NCBI RefSeq assembly: GCF_001039355.2
Contig: NW_019776079.1
Coordinates: forward strand, 824,023 to 888,022
DNA length: 64,000 bases
Direction of reading: 5' to 3'
Origin: Lingula anatina
Lineage: Eukaryota > Brachiopoda > Lingulata > Lingulida > Lingulidae
Shown here: in pieces, positions 11,913 through 23,103 of the stretch
How positions within the stretch are numbered: position 1 is the stretch's first letter
Layout: each line of letters begins with the position of its first letter
Notes under the pieces: model-generated
The model's input: the letters and a program-made list of their open reading frames with translations, nothing else
Databases searched by the model: none
Told to the model about the DNA's origin: nothing
Position numbers and translations under genes: made by a program

Positions 11913-14900
11913 TTAAATTCTTTGCACTTTTATCTTGATTGGCAGTGGGTCAGCTTCGTATCTATCTTGTGGTTGCACATACATCAGTCCCTTTTCACTG
12001 ACTTCCTTCACATAATCAAAGTCTCCAGGAATGGACAATTTCTGAAAGAGAACATCACGCATAGCATTATCCTATTAAGACCCCAGAGAGAAATATTGCG
12101 CAGAGGGAATGGTTTAATGGTAAAGTGTTATCTAAAAGTGAAAGATCTTTGTCATCAATATTAAATATATTTTGTTACAAAAAGGTAAGACAATGTTAAG
12201 TAGAGGCATTCAGAGAATAAATTTGTGAACATCAACTTAGTTTTCATGATATTGATACTCATTTTACCAGTTTCAAACATTGCAAGTGCACATTTAAGTG
12301 AGCCATTTTACCTGCATTTTTATTCTTTGTTCTGGAGCAGTGGCAGCAGAGGTGAGGCAGAGCCATATCATCACCATCACAGACAGGAGCACAGTCAGTG
12401 TCAAAAACAGTCTGGGCAGCCCTGTCTTCTTAGATATACAGCCCAGCCAGTCTGAGCTACCCTCATCATCAAAGTTACCATCCAGGAAGCCATCCTTACT
12501 CAAATCTATGGATCGCATCTGAGAGCTTTTTAGGTTGGGTGTGGCAGAATTGTCCACAGGTTCTAAGTTTGTCTCTAAATAATTTACTGTTTTGTATTCT
12601 GAAGATAAATAAGGCAACAAATGTATAAACTGAAGCAAATTGCAGCTGTATTTCCCAAGTCAGTTGACAAACACTGCGTAGGACAGCGAATTCAAATGTT
12701 AACCTTCACATTCTACATTTACAAACAATGATGGAGTAGAGATTATTAGTGACTGTGACATTTAGGCTTCATTCACATGCAATGTCTATTTTCTAAATTC
12801 TATTTTCTATTCGCGGTATATCTTATGATCACGGTCTGTGCCCTGAATATCCTGTGGCGTAATTACTGGCTTACTATAAGTAACTGGCTCGCACTGCCAG
12901 TAATTACGCGGCAGGATATTCAGGGCACAGACAGTGATCATAAGATACCGTGAATAGAAAATAGATTTTTAGAAAATAGACTTTCCATGTGAACGAAGCC
13001 TTAAACTATCTGACAGCAGATTAGGATACTACTATATTCATATTATTTTAAAATGCTGGGCAATATTGCCAACCTCACATTACAATTTCTAGTATACTTT
13101 TATTCTCTTGCTTAAAAAATACGCAAAAAACAGGAAACCTGGCAAATACACACTTGACACTGAAAAGTAATTTTAATTCATTCATTCTAACAAAAACAGG
13201 CACACTTAAGTATTAGAAACAGTAAATTTTGTTAAAATAATCATGCTGACTTTGGTAAGAAACTTGAAAACAAAGTCACTCAGCAAATTTGAAGTGAAAC
13301 AAAAATTCCGTTTTTGCACTTATTGGGCAAATATCACCAAAATGCATAATATAAAAAAATGAATTAATAAATTCTTTAGGTTTAAAGTAAACAAAAAGTA
13401 AAAGTTGGCAATTACAGGGTGATCAACAAGTATAAGACGGTGGCAGTGACAGCAACAACAGAGACAGATACAGTGCCAGCATACATAAATAAAAACAACT
13501 AAAAATATGCATGTCATCCCCTACCTTGCCCCTCTGGCCCTCTGCCAAACTCTGTATATATCTGTGGCTCAGACCTAAGTATGACCATGCTACCCTGGTT
13601 TCCCTGCATGTAGTACGACCACCTAACCGTCCAGCCATGCCACACCTTGTCACGCATATTGCTGTACAGCCCATGAACATAGAGGAGGGGGAACACAGAA
13701 TGGATAACAGCAGGTGAGTCTTCAGCCTAAAAATGAATATAATTTCATAATAGACCTTTTGTACTTATGCTTTTCATTCAACCCATTAAAAGCCCTGTAG
13801 GTTAGAAAAGACAATACACTTGACATGTGACCTGAAATGTATATAGCAGAGGACATTTTAGCTCTCAGTTCACTATTATCTAGTTTTCTGAAATCAGACT
13901 TTCAACGTGATTGCTATAAAATGTTTTACACAAAGAACCTTTATGTTGAACCTATATTCTGATAGCAGTCCAACCAACTTCAGCATACCAGACACTCTCC
14001 AAAATTATGGGTTACATATAAACTTCCAGACAAACTACCACATGAAGACTTTTTGTTGATATTGATTCTAACTAGTATCACAAAATTGACACTCCTGATT
14101 TATAACCTATGTTCTATTTTTTTCTAAAACAGTAAATTTTCACTTGAAAAACTTCACTAAATGCTTTCTGTACATCTTATTTATTTTTTAATTCTTTACT
14201 CACCTGTTTCCTGGTTACTTTTGTAGTTTCCATCTGTCCCCCACAGCCCACTTCACAGGACTGTGCCTCCTCCTTCACCTCATATGCCTCAGTACATGCT
14301 GGGATAAAAAAAAAATCACATTCAGCCATTTGTTGAATTTCCTTTTTTTATAGTATGCATAGTTCAGCCATGTAAAAACTTGCATTTTCAAACTATGTTT
14401 TATGCTTATAAACTGAACTTGACACATTTGTTCTGAGCAGTGGACCTATTAAACAAGCAAATGCAATCTTTAAAAGAAATAAAAAAAACCAAGAAGAAAG
14501 TGAATTGGTGACTACTTTCATCTTTTTACATCCAAAATATAAAGATTCCAACCTAACCATGAATTAGTTAAAAGATACCTCTTAATACAAGAAAAGTTGA
14601 CTATTCCAAGTCTATGCCCTTTTAAATAAAAAATGCTGCTCTCTTTCCTAAGTAAACTGCTATGCTACCAGCATGCTTATGTATAAATTATCTATTCTTA
14701 CATATCTCTACCCACCTGCTGCACAGGCCTCCCTTGTAGCATTCAAGTCACTATCTTCATGTACGAAGTCAATGATAGAAAAAAGTCTGCATCCTCTCCT
14801 ACATGTATTTAGATGTGATGCCTGAAATATCAAATTAATTTAGCTTGCCAATTTTTTTTTTTTTTACAACAAAGAGCATTAGCTATGATATGAATCATTC

Positions 14901-15531
14901 AAACAGACAGGAAGATGAAAATAGCCAGGTGAGAAAGTTGAATGTTGTTTTTAATTTTACCTACAGTTCATAGTACAGTGGTAAATAAGTAAATTATAAT
15001 TGGGGGCCTATTGACTAGAGTTTCTTAAATTCTTTAACATTTAATGCTTTATTGAGAATTTATATTTCATTAACTTCAAAAGTTTGGACCTGTTTACATT
15101 AAAGAGTTTACATCTGATCATCTCCAGCACTGTGGTACCTGTAGAGCCTCAGCTGGAGCCTGGAGGGCGGCGGGCTGCTTTGATAGTAATTTTCCCGGTT
15201 TTCCGTTATACTGTTAAACACTAAGTCATGTCCTGGGACTAATACAATATTAATACTTTTTACTAAATAATCAACCGCTCGTTAAACGGAAGCACTCAAC
15301 TTGTTCATACCAATGCAATGTAAATACCCATACATACTTAACTCCCAATGTGAGTAACAGAAATACTCCCCATATTCTTACCTTCTCGTATGTGTGAAGG
15401 GAATATGTGTTTAGGCAAAGATCCTCACATGAATCTGTATCTCCTTTCAATCTATCGAGTAATGGAAATCCATAACAATCGCCAATAATAAACACTACTG
15501 CCATAAACGACAGCAGATAACCACTCGCCAT
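11913..15531 (-). CDS. TMEM59: Transmembrane protein 59 (TMEM59) orthologue
   Basis: Six exons in consistent phase give 322 residues, close to the vertebrate protein: 15531-15382, 14821-14716, 14298-14204, 13726-13525, 12598-12312 and 12041-11913. A signal peptide (about 1-20) is followed by the Cys-rich lumenal region: DSCEDLCLNTYSLHTYEK, then CRRGCRLFSIIDFV, then ACTEAY and SCEVGCGGQ. The domain containing WTVRWSYYMQGNQGSMVIL corresponds to the family's WTFYLQ-type segment. One membrane helix (about 247-268, LFLTLTVLLSVMVMIWLCL) precedes a cytosolic tail beginning KLSIPGDFDYV. In vertebrates TMEM59 is a type I Golgi/endosome protein that affects glycosylation, autophagy and Wnt receptor clustering; here that is inference from homology. 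Its 5' flank contains a small transposable element inserted 15 bp upstream of the ATG. Confidence 0.93.
12761..13003. mobile_element. Foldback MITE (near-perfect palindrome)
   Basis: The two halves, about 108 bp each, are reverse complements with a spacer of about 26 bp. The left end is TTTAGGCTTCATTCACATG and the right end CATGTGAACGAAGCCTTAAA. The inner arms share CCCTGAATATCCTG and GTAATTACTGG. It is non-coding and lies in the intron between TMEM59 exons 4 and 5. TTA/TAA at the ends may be the target duplication. Confidence 0.88.
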
Positions 15532-15545
15532 TTTCTCGTCTTGTT

Positions 15546-15646
15546 ATGAACTGACACTCGGAACTACTCGGATGTCTCCGCACTCGACAATATGGTATAG
15601 TATGGAGCTTGCGGAATGAGCCGAGGATTGCCGATTGATGAACTGA
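15546..15646. mobile_element. 83-bp MITE with 9-bp target duplication (ATGAACTGA)
   Basis: The element runs 15555-15637, from CACTCGGAACTACTCGG to CCGAGGATTGCCGATTG. The ends form an imperfect 17-bp inverted repeat (13 of 17 matched). It is flanked by ATGAACTGA at 15546-15554 and 15638-15646. A second copy with its own 9-bp flanking duplication is at 58735-58844. Nine-bp duplications are typical of Mutator-like elements. It lies in the promoter/5'UTR of TMEM59. Confidence 0.85.
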
Positions 15647-15742
15647 ACGAAACCACGTGACTGCAGCGATGAGATCACTTCCGCCCAAGGCGTACTTTCT
15701 CAATACATTGTATATCAGTCTATATAGGCCTATGTTATTTTA

Positions 15743-15990
15743 CAGGCCCGTAGCCAGAAATTTCAAAAGGGGGGTTCTTTTTCTGAAAAAGTGGACCTTT
15801 TACCATGAAACTTCCATGTACCTTAATTAAATTTCACCCAGAGGGGACCTTTTCCCTGCAAAAAGGGGGGTTCTTTCGAACCCCCGAATAAATTCCAATA
15901 AATATGATTATAATATCTAAAACAGGCCCATAGCCAGGAGGGGGGGGCTATGGGCCTGTTTTAGATATTATAACCATATTTATTGGAATT
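15743..15990. repeat. Dispersed repeat with a terminal 100-bp hairpin
   Basis: 15743-15890 is a copy of the repeat at 5641-5774 (GGCCCGTAGCCAG, GTGGACCTTTTACCATG, G-rich runs). It is followed by a long inverted repeat at 15891-15990. That runs from AATTCCAATAAATATGATTA to its reverse complement TATTGGAATT, with GGCCCATAGCC and GGCTATGGGCC meeting at the centre around a G run. Confidence 0.85.
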
Positions 15991-16232
15991 TATTTTAATT
16001 TCATTTTTGGATCTAACATGTATCACATTATCCGTTAATGATTTAATTTACCTATCTATCAATGTTATTTATTTACCCGTGGTGATTTTATTTAAAATTA
16101 CTGTATCTTAATACTCAGGCAAGTCAATTTTAAGCAACAAAAAGGTGTGCTGTACGAGTTGAAAAGGGCTAAATAAATTAGTTTTACCAGAAAATATTAA
16201 TTAAGATATGAAATGTTGATATGTAATGCATG

Positions 16233-16435
16233 ATATAATAAAACGTAAAATGTACAATGGACGCACAGGTCTCTCGAAGTTTTACAGGTAAACTCAAGAT
16301 TCGGTCGTTCAAAGGACGCACAACGGACGCACACGCCATTACACTAAGACTTTGGATTGAAATATCATTGAGCGTCCTGACCATATTTTTGATGGCCGAA
16401 GGGACGCAGAAAGGACGCTACCCAGTGTAAATGTT
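16233..16435. mobile_element. Degenerate MITE, GGACGC-ended family
   Basis: The right end (CGCAGAAAGGACGCTACCC then AGTGTAAA) resembles the right terminus of the element at 20494-20715. The left part contains ACAATGGACGCACAGG. It is a diverged member, and its boundaries are approximate. Confidence 0.5.
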
Positions 16436-16539
16436 GACAACAGGGATAAGCCTTCGTGGCGTGGATCGCAATACGTAGGGTTAAGTGGGGAATATTTATT
16501 ACAATAAAGACATCCCTAAAATGTAGTCAAAGGAGCGGG

Positions 16540-17300
16540 GTCCGCCATATAGATAAACGTCCCAATAAAATGTTCGTCCCGATAGATACGTCTCTATACA
16601 TACACGTCTCAATAGATTTACGTCTCGTTAAATTTACGTTCCGATAGATCCACCAACAGATTCCTATAAACCCACGTATCTTTAGATCCAGGTACCGCTA
16701 GATCCATCTATCTGACATCGTAATCGGCTAAAAGGCCCATATCAACTTGCGTTGTGAAATTTAGAACACATTTTTATGTTCTTTTTTGTTTTGTTTTGTT
16801 TAGAACACATTTACATGTAAATTCAGAACACTTTTTACGTGTTTGAATGTTACATTTTGAGAACGCTTTAAACAGTGTTCTGACGCTAGAACAGTAATTA
16901 AGCGTTGTGAAATATAGAACACAATTTTGTTCTTTTTATGTTCTTTCACTGAGTATTGTGTGAAAACGATCTAGTAGAATAATATATTGCTGACTGCGTA
17001 CTGTCGTTTTAAAGAAGTGCATTTTATGTACTGAGTAGTATACCAACCATTTCGAGCAATAGTGTACCTGTAATGGATCTATCGGTATTTGGATCTAAAA
17101 ATACGTGGATCTATAGGTATGCGGATTTAAAGGACGTGGGTTTATGAGGACGTCATATCTATAGGAACGCAAATATATAGGACAGCAGAAAAAATCGGAT
17201 CTATCGGTATTTAAATCTAAAAAGACGTTTTTTCCGTTTTTCTTTTATGTATCTATCGGTAACGGGAGTATAGGGACGTGTAATATTTTGGGACTAAATT
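16540..17300. mobile_element. Foldback element with arms of degenerate GGATCTATCGGTA-type repeats
   Basis: The right arm (about 17070-17300) is built of diverged 16-20 bp units such as GGATCTATCGGTATTT, GGATCTAAAAATACGT and GGATCTATAGGTATGC. The left arm (about 16540-16735) is the same array in reverse complement (GATCCATCTA, CTTTAGATCCAGGTACCGC). The spacer (about 16745-17060) holds two copies of a GTTGTGAAAT(A/T)TAGAACACA motif with many AGAACAC/GTTCT palindromes. No protein is encoded. Structure resembles foldback-type transposons, but the family is not identified. Confidence 0.65.
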
Positions 17301-19530
17301 TTATCCGTACGTACCCAAAGGAGCTACAGTGACTAGAACATTGTCTGCAAATAGTACTGGTAGTGGGGCAGTTAAGGCTGCAAGGTGTCATTATTATTCA
17401 GTATTAAGATTGACAATAACTGTTTGTTTGTCTGTTTTAATGGGATGGATATATATATGCTTTGTTATTTCTATGCCCATTCAGTTTAAGGTTGGTGACA
17501 ATATAATGCAAAACACTGTCATGCCCGTATGTAGATTTTCCTTTGTTCAAATGTCTACATTTATTGAGTAGGCCTACATAAAAAAATTTCCTGGCTGATG
17601 AATGAAAGATGCCTGTAGAAATATCTTCTGAACACACGTTTTGTGATGTTTTCGCTACTTGACACATATAATTATAAACATCTTTTCAGTTGGTGTCTGA
17701 AAGGTATTTTTAGAGCTGTAGATCTGTGTATCAGCAGGGTAAAATTGCAGTAATATTTGTGGATGGGTCTGAAAATAAGCCTCATATTTGATAATTAACT
17801 GGTTTGAAAAAAATATCAAGAGTAACCCAAATAAAATAAACTCATTTTATATTTCGCATATAATCTGCTTTTATTATTTCTTCTAAACAAGCATTTAATC
17901 ATAACACAACCAAATCCAATGTAGTGGTGCATTTCACATGCTGAAGTGTCCAAAAACAAAATTGAATGAAATCAAAGTTGTATTCAATTTTTTAAAACAT
18001 ATCTGTGTAGAGAACAAAAATCCACGATTGTCTCAATTTAAATTCAATTTTCAATTTTTATCATGTCTTTACATTACGCAAAGAACCCTAAATGGTAACG
18101 CACGATCCGGAAACGTAAATTTTCATACCACGTTCCGATATATTTTGTTGTGATTCAATCATGGTAAATTATACATGACGTAAGGATGTTTTTATAAATA
18201 TTTAAACTGTAACTCAAGGGGCTTTGCGTCATGGCCAATACTAGGTAACGTTTGTTCCCCATAAAAATTATAAAAAAGTTTTATTTTGTTCGATCAAGTA
18301 GGCCCCTACTAGGTGCAATAGTAAACAGTGTTTTCTGTTGCTGGCCGAAAAATATATTGTGATTCCATGATAGTTTGACATTTCTGATATAATATTTGGA
18401 TCACGTGCGGAAAAATAACTTATTTAATGCCTATTTTACTGTCGTTAGGGTATATTTTCCCGGTATTCTAATATTCAGTGACAAGCAAACTAAAGTCGCT
18501 CAAAATTAACTAACTGCTCTATACAAAAGATTATTATAATTTTTTACAACGTTATACTTGTAGAAGATAAATCAAAGAACAAAACCAGTAATAACTGAAT
18601 TTCCAAAGTGGTTCCAGGAGAAAGAAACTTTGATACAAACTTCTTCATGTGGTATCCTAAAATAATCAAACATAGTTTGCAATATGTGCACTAAATATTT
18701 TTAAGAGACCATTCCTATCGATCTATCTCCCTGGTGAGTCTCACTAAATTGCTATCAAACTAACCGGCTTAAACGTCTGTCACGCCTAGTAAAACTGTTA
18801 GGGGGTCATTATCTTTACCCCTAGCTGATTCTTGAGCTGATAGAAATTTTGCGTGAACACCCAGGGAGTTCGGTCGACCCAGATGGATCGATCTAAGTAT
18901 GGGAACCCAGTCTAAGTGCATGCCTGTGACCTTAGTTATACCTCTATATTGGGTTTGGTTGAACAGCTCCCATCATTATATTGTCACTGTACATGTATAA
19001 TGATATTTAAAGTTTCGAAGTTTTCATTAATAGGTTGATGCTAATTAAAGTTTGGCAAGTAAATATAAGCATCACAGCTTATTTCCTTACTGAAATATGT
19101 CAAACGTACCACTGGTATAATAGAGATACAGGTAGGACCTAAAGATGACAGCATTGATAACTGGGTTTATAGCGCTGTTAGTGTCAGATCTGGTAGGTTT
19201 GCCACTAGTACCAGGGAACAAAAGGTCTGGCACTTACCAACCAAAATGATAAAATAAAAAAAAAAACGCCAGTAGAAAACAGGTAAATAGCATTGTCGCA
19301 ATTATCAAATATGTGAACACGTAGAATGAGAAATAATCACAGTTTTGAAAAAATGTTGAGAAGTAATCGTCACCTTCGCTGTTAACCGAATGGCCCGTTA
19401 GAGCTGTGCTGCCACTAACCAACATGGCGGCTGACCCGACGATAAACAAAATGTGCAAATTTGTTAAGTTTTATCAAGGCTATTAATTATTAAGTAATAT
19501 ATTTTGCTCTCATATCAGCCTATTTTGTTT
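17301..19530. other. Intergenic, no gene recognised
   Basis: Short open frames only. An ATG in a good context (AACATGGCGGCT, ATG at 19424) opens a 20-codon frame on the plus strand. It could be a 5' exon or upstream frame of the sulfotransferase, but I could not join it convincingly. Confidence 0.45.
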
Positions 19531-19692
19531 GGAATGACAGTTTTATTGCGACGTAAATTGCGCAATTTAGGCAGACGCCTGCTCGACCCCCACCTTGCGG
19601 AGCCAGCGTGCATTATCCGGGGTGTAACCCTGTATACCCGAATAAGTGGTCTTATCACTGACCAATGTGAGTCCAAAGTACTGGCGAGCAAG

Positions 19693-22600
19693 ATGTCTTT
19701 CCAAGTAGGCGTGATCCGACTGAGCATTTGGGTTATTAATTTTTTGGGTGACTTATGCTTTAAAATATTCGGGATCAAACTTTGCCAAATAAATCAGGAT
19801 GATATTCTTGATGATGGGGAATTCTTAGGTTTATTAGACGGGAAAGAAACCAAATGGATTGAACCCTTTACCTTGTTAGTAAGATGCTACAGAACTGACA
19901 AAACATTGAGCACATTTGGAAGACGACTTATTGGGGCTGGATTGAAAGGTAAACTCCAGGTGAAAACCAAGATTCAGGAGCATCTTTTACGCGATGACAG
20001 CATTACAAAGGTTGGTAGCAGATTTTCTTTTCGGTTCGTAGATTTTGGAGCTATATATAAATGGTGAAAGCTGTGAAATGTTTGGGCTCACCCAGTCATA
20101 ATTATTTCGATCACAGTCACTGCCAGGCTTCCAATCTTCGGGCTGTACACAATTTATGGATTAGTTGCCGAAATATTACAAAAATACGAAATATTATTTA
20201 AAAAGAAACTAATACTGGGGGCGTGACAATAATATAAGAGCTTCTAGCCTTAGACATAATAACGTTATTATGTCCAAGTTCTAGCTTTCTACTTGACTGT
20301 AAACTAGCCTGTACATGTATGTATTACACAACGTTCCTTGTCAAATATTGTTTAGGCCTACTTTCTGCCAGCGGTTATAAATTTCGATATACTGAGTATT
20401 TTCTAACACCTAGAGGAGACACCTGGCAGAAGGTAGTTCAGGCAAGGAGTTATAACTCCTTGGTTCAGGCAATGGTATGAGTCTGGGCTTAAGCCCCCCT
20501 TAACACTGGACGGCGTCCTTTCTGCGCCCCGTAGTACGGCCCCGTTTGAGAGTAAAAAAAAAACACACACACACACACACAATACTTAACGTGCCGACAA
20601 CTGGCCGATCTTTGAGCATTCATTCTGCAAACAAAACGATGCTTGTGCATCCTTTCAGACTACAGCGATAACAGTTCCATGGACGCACAAAGGACGCCGT
20701 CCTGTGTAAAGGGGGTTTTATCACTTACACAGGTACCGTTACGCAAACCAGTATTTGTGCTGGGTGTAATGCGATCTGGGACGACCTTTTTACACGGACT
20801 TCTTGCTCAGGACCCAGCGTTTCGTCCGCCTCTGCTGTATGAACTTCTGAACCCTGTGCCTCCGGAGACTGGGGCAGGAACTAAGGATGACCCTCGAATT
20901 GCTGCTGCTGAGAGAGTGCCAGGTATATTACCATAAGATTTAATCAAACATTTCATTAGAAGAGCCAGTTACTCTCAGTACACTCTATCTTTTTATCTTC
21001 TTTTACAGTAATTCACAGTACGTGTGTTTAAATAACCTTCGCCATTTTTTAAAGGAAAAATTTCATATTAAAAGCCGCTTCCCCTTCCCAAATTAATGCA
21101 AAGGAAATAAGTTACAGTTGCTCTATGCCACTCCCATGAACTTTAATATTAAAGAAATGTTTTAGGTTAGTTAGCCGTCTGGCACAGGGGATGTGATATT
21201 TGTAATTAGGATTATATAATTAGGGGGTCAAATTAAAAGTTTTACAACCTGTTCTTATTGTGCCCTTGTGAAGCGTTTGTCGTTTTCAGGTTTGTTTCAG
21301 GTCATAGATCCAGATTTTCCATCAAAACATGAAATTGGAGCAACACTCCCCCATGAGTGTTACCATCTTTTTGGATCTGTTGGTTTAATCGATAAAGTTG
21401 CACAACTTTTCTGCTTCAATATTACAATGTACGAAAAATGGTGGAAAAAGTCACTGAAACGTGAATACATGGTTGAGTTTTACCAAGATTACAAGAAAGC
21501 TCTACAAATGATGACGTCCAAGGATGAAGGTGTGATAGTTTATAAATGCTTACAAAACTAACTTACTGAAGATATTATTATTAGGAATAAACTATATTTA
21601 CTGTCCATTCTGCTAAGTAACTTGTGTTGTTTTAACCCTTTCTCCCGTTTCTCCTCTTACTGATTACTCAAGCCTTAAACATATATACTTACAATGGCCT
21701 CTATTTTGAATATCATATGTAACAGAATTTGGTGCTCTTGTTAGAATTGAAAAGAAAATCCCGGTCTTTGTCCTGTTTGTAGATGTTGGCCACCGGAGAT
21801 TGCTCATGAAGGATCACCTCCACAGCCTATTCTCAGAGTCTCTGTTGGAAGTGTTTCCTGACGCCAGCTTCATCAACCCCGTGCGGAACCCCGTGGACAT
21901 TGTAAGTTGTCATGTGAACACTTGGATAGAGATGGTTTGCACGTGACATGTCAATGAAAATAATGTCGTTGCTTTTCACATCGTAATTTATTGAATACTA
22001 CCGCTGAAACGGTGTTTTTCATTTAGAGAGTAAGTTTCAACGGTAGTAATAAAAAAGCATCAATTGCTTCTCCAAGTTCAATGCATAAGTTTCGAAATAC
22101 TACCTTCATCAGTGACAACACTCATGGATATTTATGCTGAAATTGTCTTCTAAAATGGACGTTGTTTGAGGCTATATCACATTTACTTCTTAATCATAGA
22201 TGTAAATAGGAATAATCTTAAATGTCCGAAGGACAAAACAAGATATGTGGTTATAGAAAAACGCTGAACTAAATTATAGACATATGAGTTTTATTTGTAA
22301 AACATAACAGATATATAAAAATACTCGTTGCGATTATTCAGAAGATATAAAAATATGAAACTTGTGTACTTCCAATAACTATGAACAATATACTTATGCT
22401 ATTAGTAAAAATATATTTTAGGTTAGCTCGTGGTGCTCAGTTGTTGATTCCCTTCTGCCGATGTACTTCAACCCTGGTGTGATAACAAAATTTGAAATAG
22501 GTCGACGTGTGCTGGAGGATATAGCGTATTACACCTCAACCTTTCTCAAATACAGGAAAAGCTGCGACCAATCCGGCAGACAGATTCGCGTCATAGACGT

Positions 22601-22835
22601 GCATCAGGTGGATCTTGTCAGGGACCCAATAACGAAAGTGAAAGAAATATATTCGTATCTTGGAATGGAGTTGAACTCTGATGTGGCCAATAAGATGGCA
22701 AAGTATATAGCTGAGCGCAAAAAGTCGAGGAAATTACAGCGACACCAACACTGCTGCACAGATTATGGGTTGACGGAGAAGGAAATATTGGATAAATTTC
22801 AAGACTATATATCCTATTATAAAATTTCAGTGTAG
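19693..22835 (+). CDS. PAPS-dependent sulfotransferase (Sulfotransfer_3-like)
   Basis: Five exons join in phase: 19693-20010, 20733-20922, 21290-21529, 21783-21901 and 22422-22835, giving 426 residues. The upstream in-frame ATG at 19534 would give 479. I prefer 19693 because the next residues form a hydrophobic segment (VGVIRLSIWVINFLGDLCF) that could be a signal anchor. Exon 2 has the 5'-phosphosulfate loop VFVLGVMRSGTTFLHGLLAQ, then DPAFRPPLLYELLNPVPP. Exon 4 ends and exon 5 starts with the 3'-phosphate motif RNPVDI/VSSW. The C-terminal segment contains VDLVRDPITKVKEIYSYLG. This family transfers sulfate from PAPS to hydroxyl groups; the acceptor here is unknown. Intron 1 contains a MITE ending 17 bp before the acceptor. 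A polyadenylation signal is at 23092-23097. The start is the least certain part. Confidence 0.85.
20494..20715. mobile_element. MITE, GGACGGCGTCCTTT-ended family
   Basis: Left end CCCCCTTAACACTGGACGGC and right end reverse complement CCCCCTTTACACAGGACGGC form inverted repeats of about 30 bp. The interior has an A run, a (CA)n tract and GACAACTGGCC. A related copy is at 34780-34984 and a diverged one at 16233-16435. Confidence 0.82.
21996..22048. repeat. Short hairpin, 15-bp arms
   Basis: TACTACCGCTGAAAC (21996-22010) and GTTTCAACGGTAGTA (22034-22048) pair over 14 of 15 bases. It lies in the last intron of the sulfotransferase gene. Confidence 0.7.
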
Positions 22836-23091
22836 TCCAAGGACAGGAGCTGTGGAGTTTTCACTCACTGCACTAGTCTACTACAGGACTTCTTTGAATA
22901 ACTGACTTGATAGTCACACCGTCTTCATTGAGAAATGATCGTATAATGCCTCCTTTAATTACTGCTATTGTGATAGTGAATTAATTCCCCGACCCCAAAA
23001 TCAATTAAGGTAGAATGTTTTACGAATTGTTTTCGTCTCTGTACAATGTATTTTTCAGTCTTAGGCATGTCTGCGATTTTGATCAGCACGG

Positions 23092-23097
23092 AATAAA
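23092..23097 (+). terminator. Polyadenylation signal AATAAA (sulfotransferase)
   Basis: AATAAA lies 257 bp after the sulfotransferase stop and 7 bp before the stop codon of the convergent SLC6 gene. If used, the transcript ends would overlap in opposite orientation. Confidence 0.45.
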
Positions 23098-23103
23098 AGG
23101 CTA

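Noticed and set aside
18700-18910. Weak inverted repeat around CCTATCGATCTATC and GATGGATCGATCTAAG
   Set aside because: The arms match poorly and in patches, which is not enough to call an element.
19234-19458. 74-codon hydrophobic open frame on the minus strand, divergent from the sulfotransferase
   Set aside because: It could be a small membrane protein, but there is no supporting family, and the Phe-rich end comes from an A-rich tract.
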